Of a DNA stretch of 12,747 nt, positions 12,695-12,747 are shown piece after piece (position 1 is the first letter of the stretch; each line of letters opens with the position of its first letter). Made by a program: the position numbers and the translations under genes. The notes beneath the pieces were generated by a model that saw only the letters and a list, made by a program, of their open reading frames with translations, searched no databases and was not told the DNA's origin. Source of the stretch: Lachnospiraceae bacterium (GTDB lineage Bacteria; Bacillota; Clostridia; Lachnospirales; Lachnospiraceae); the NCBI GenBank assembly GCA_009774245.1, contig VSNM01000116.1, forward strand, positions 1 to 12,747. Direction: 5' to 3'.

Positions 12695-12747
12695 ATGATA
12701 CCCTTGTTGCTGAATCAACTGTTTTAGGGCATTAATTATTGTATTTG

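Overview
The window looks like a chromosomal segment of an anaerobic, probably motile Firmicute, most likely a Lachnospiraceae-type clostridium. This is inferred from strong AAGGAGG-type ribosome sites, two lipoproteins with Gram-positive lipoboxes, a chemoreceptor, low-to-moderate GC content and the general style of the proteins. No rRNA, tRNA, CRISPR array, transposase or integrase was seen.

Layout. 1-109 is the tail of an unidentified gene. 295-1236 is a TIM-barrel sugar-phosphate isomerase/epimerase, closed by a strong hairpin terminator. 1376-3173 holds a lipoprotein with a five-copy 13-residue repeat tail, followed by a signal peptidase II-like membrane protease. Convergent to these is an orphan carbamate kinase-like gene (4129-3197, minus strand). 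It is separated from a divergent HtrA-type serine protease (4545-6071) by a 154-bp inverted-repeat element lying between two divergent promoters. The protease ends in a terminator with a GCAA tetraloop.

6130-7215 (minus strand) encodes a winged-helix plus PfkB-fold protein whose expected GAGD catalytic motif reads GAAE. Divergent from it is a two-gene unit with a 4-bp stop/start overlap: an ABC-type solute-binding lipoprotein (7521-8867) and a methyl-accepting chemotaxis protein (8864-10540). No permease or ATPase gene is nearby, so a binding protein dedicated to chemotaxis is likely. A perfect 17-bp palindrome sits between the divergent units.

From 10541 the window becomes accessory in character. 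It contains a LysR-family pseudogene that has lost its helix-turn-helix by internal deletion but keeps its promoter and start, a 150-bp inverted-repeat element, a 68-residue peptide with ten cysteines in CX2C(X3C)8 spacing and its own terminator, and an AT-rich module. That module has a six-helix membrane protein broken by two single-base losses in homopolymers, followed by an intact small winged-helix regulator.

The best candidates for something undescribed are the Cys-rich peptide, the binding-protein/chemoreceptor pair next to a possibly catalytically dead kinase-like regulator, and the lipoprotein/LspA-paralog pair.
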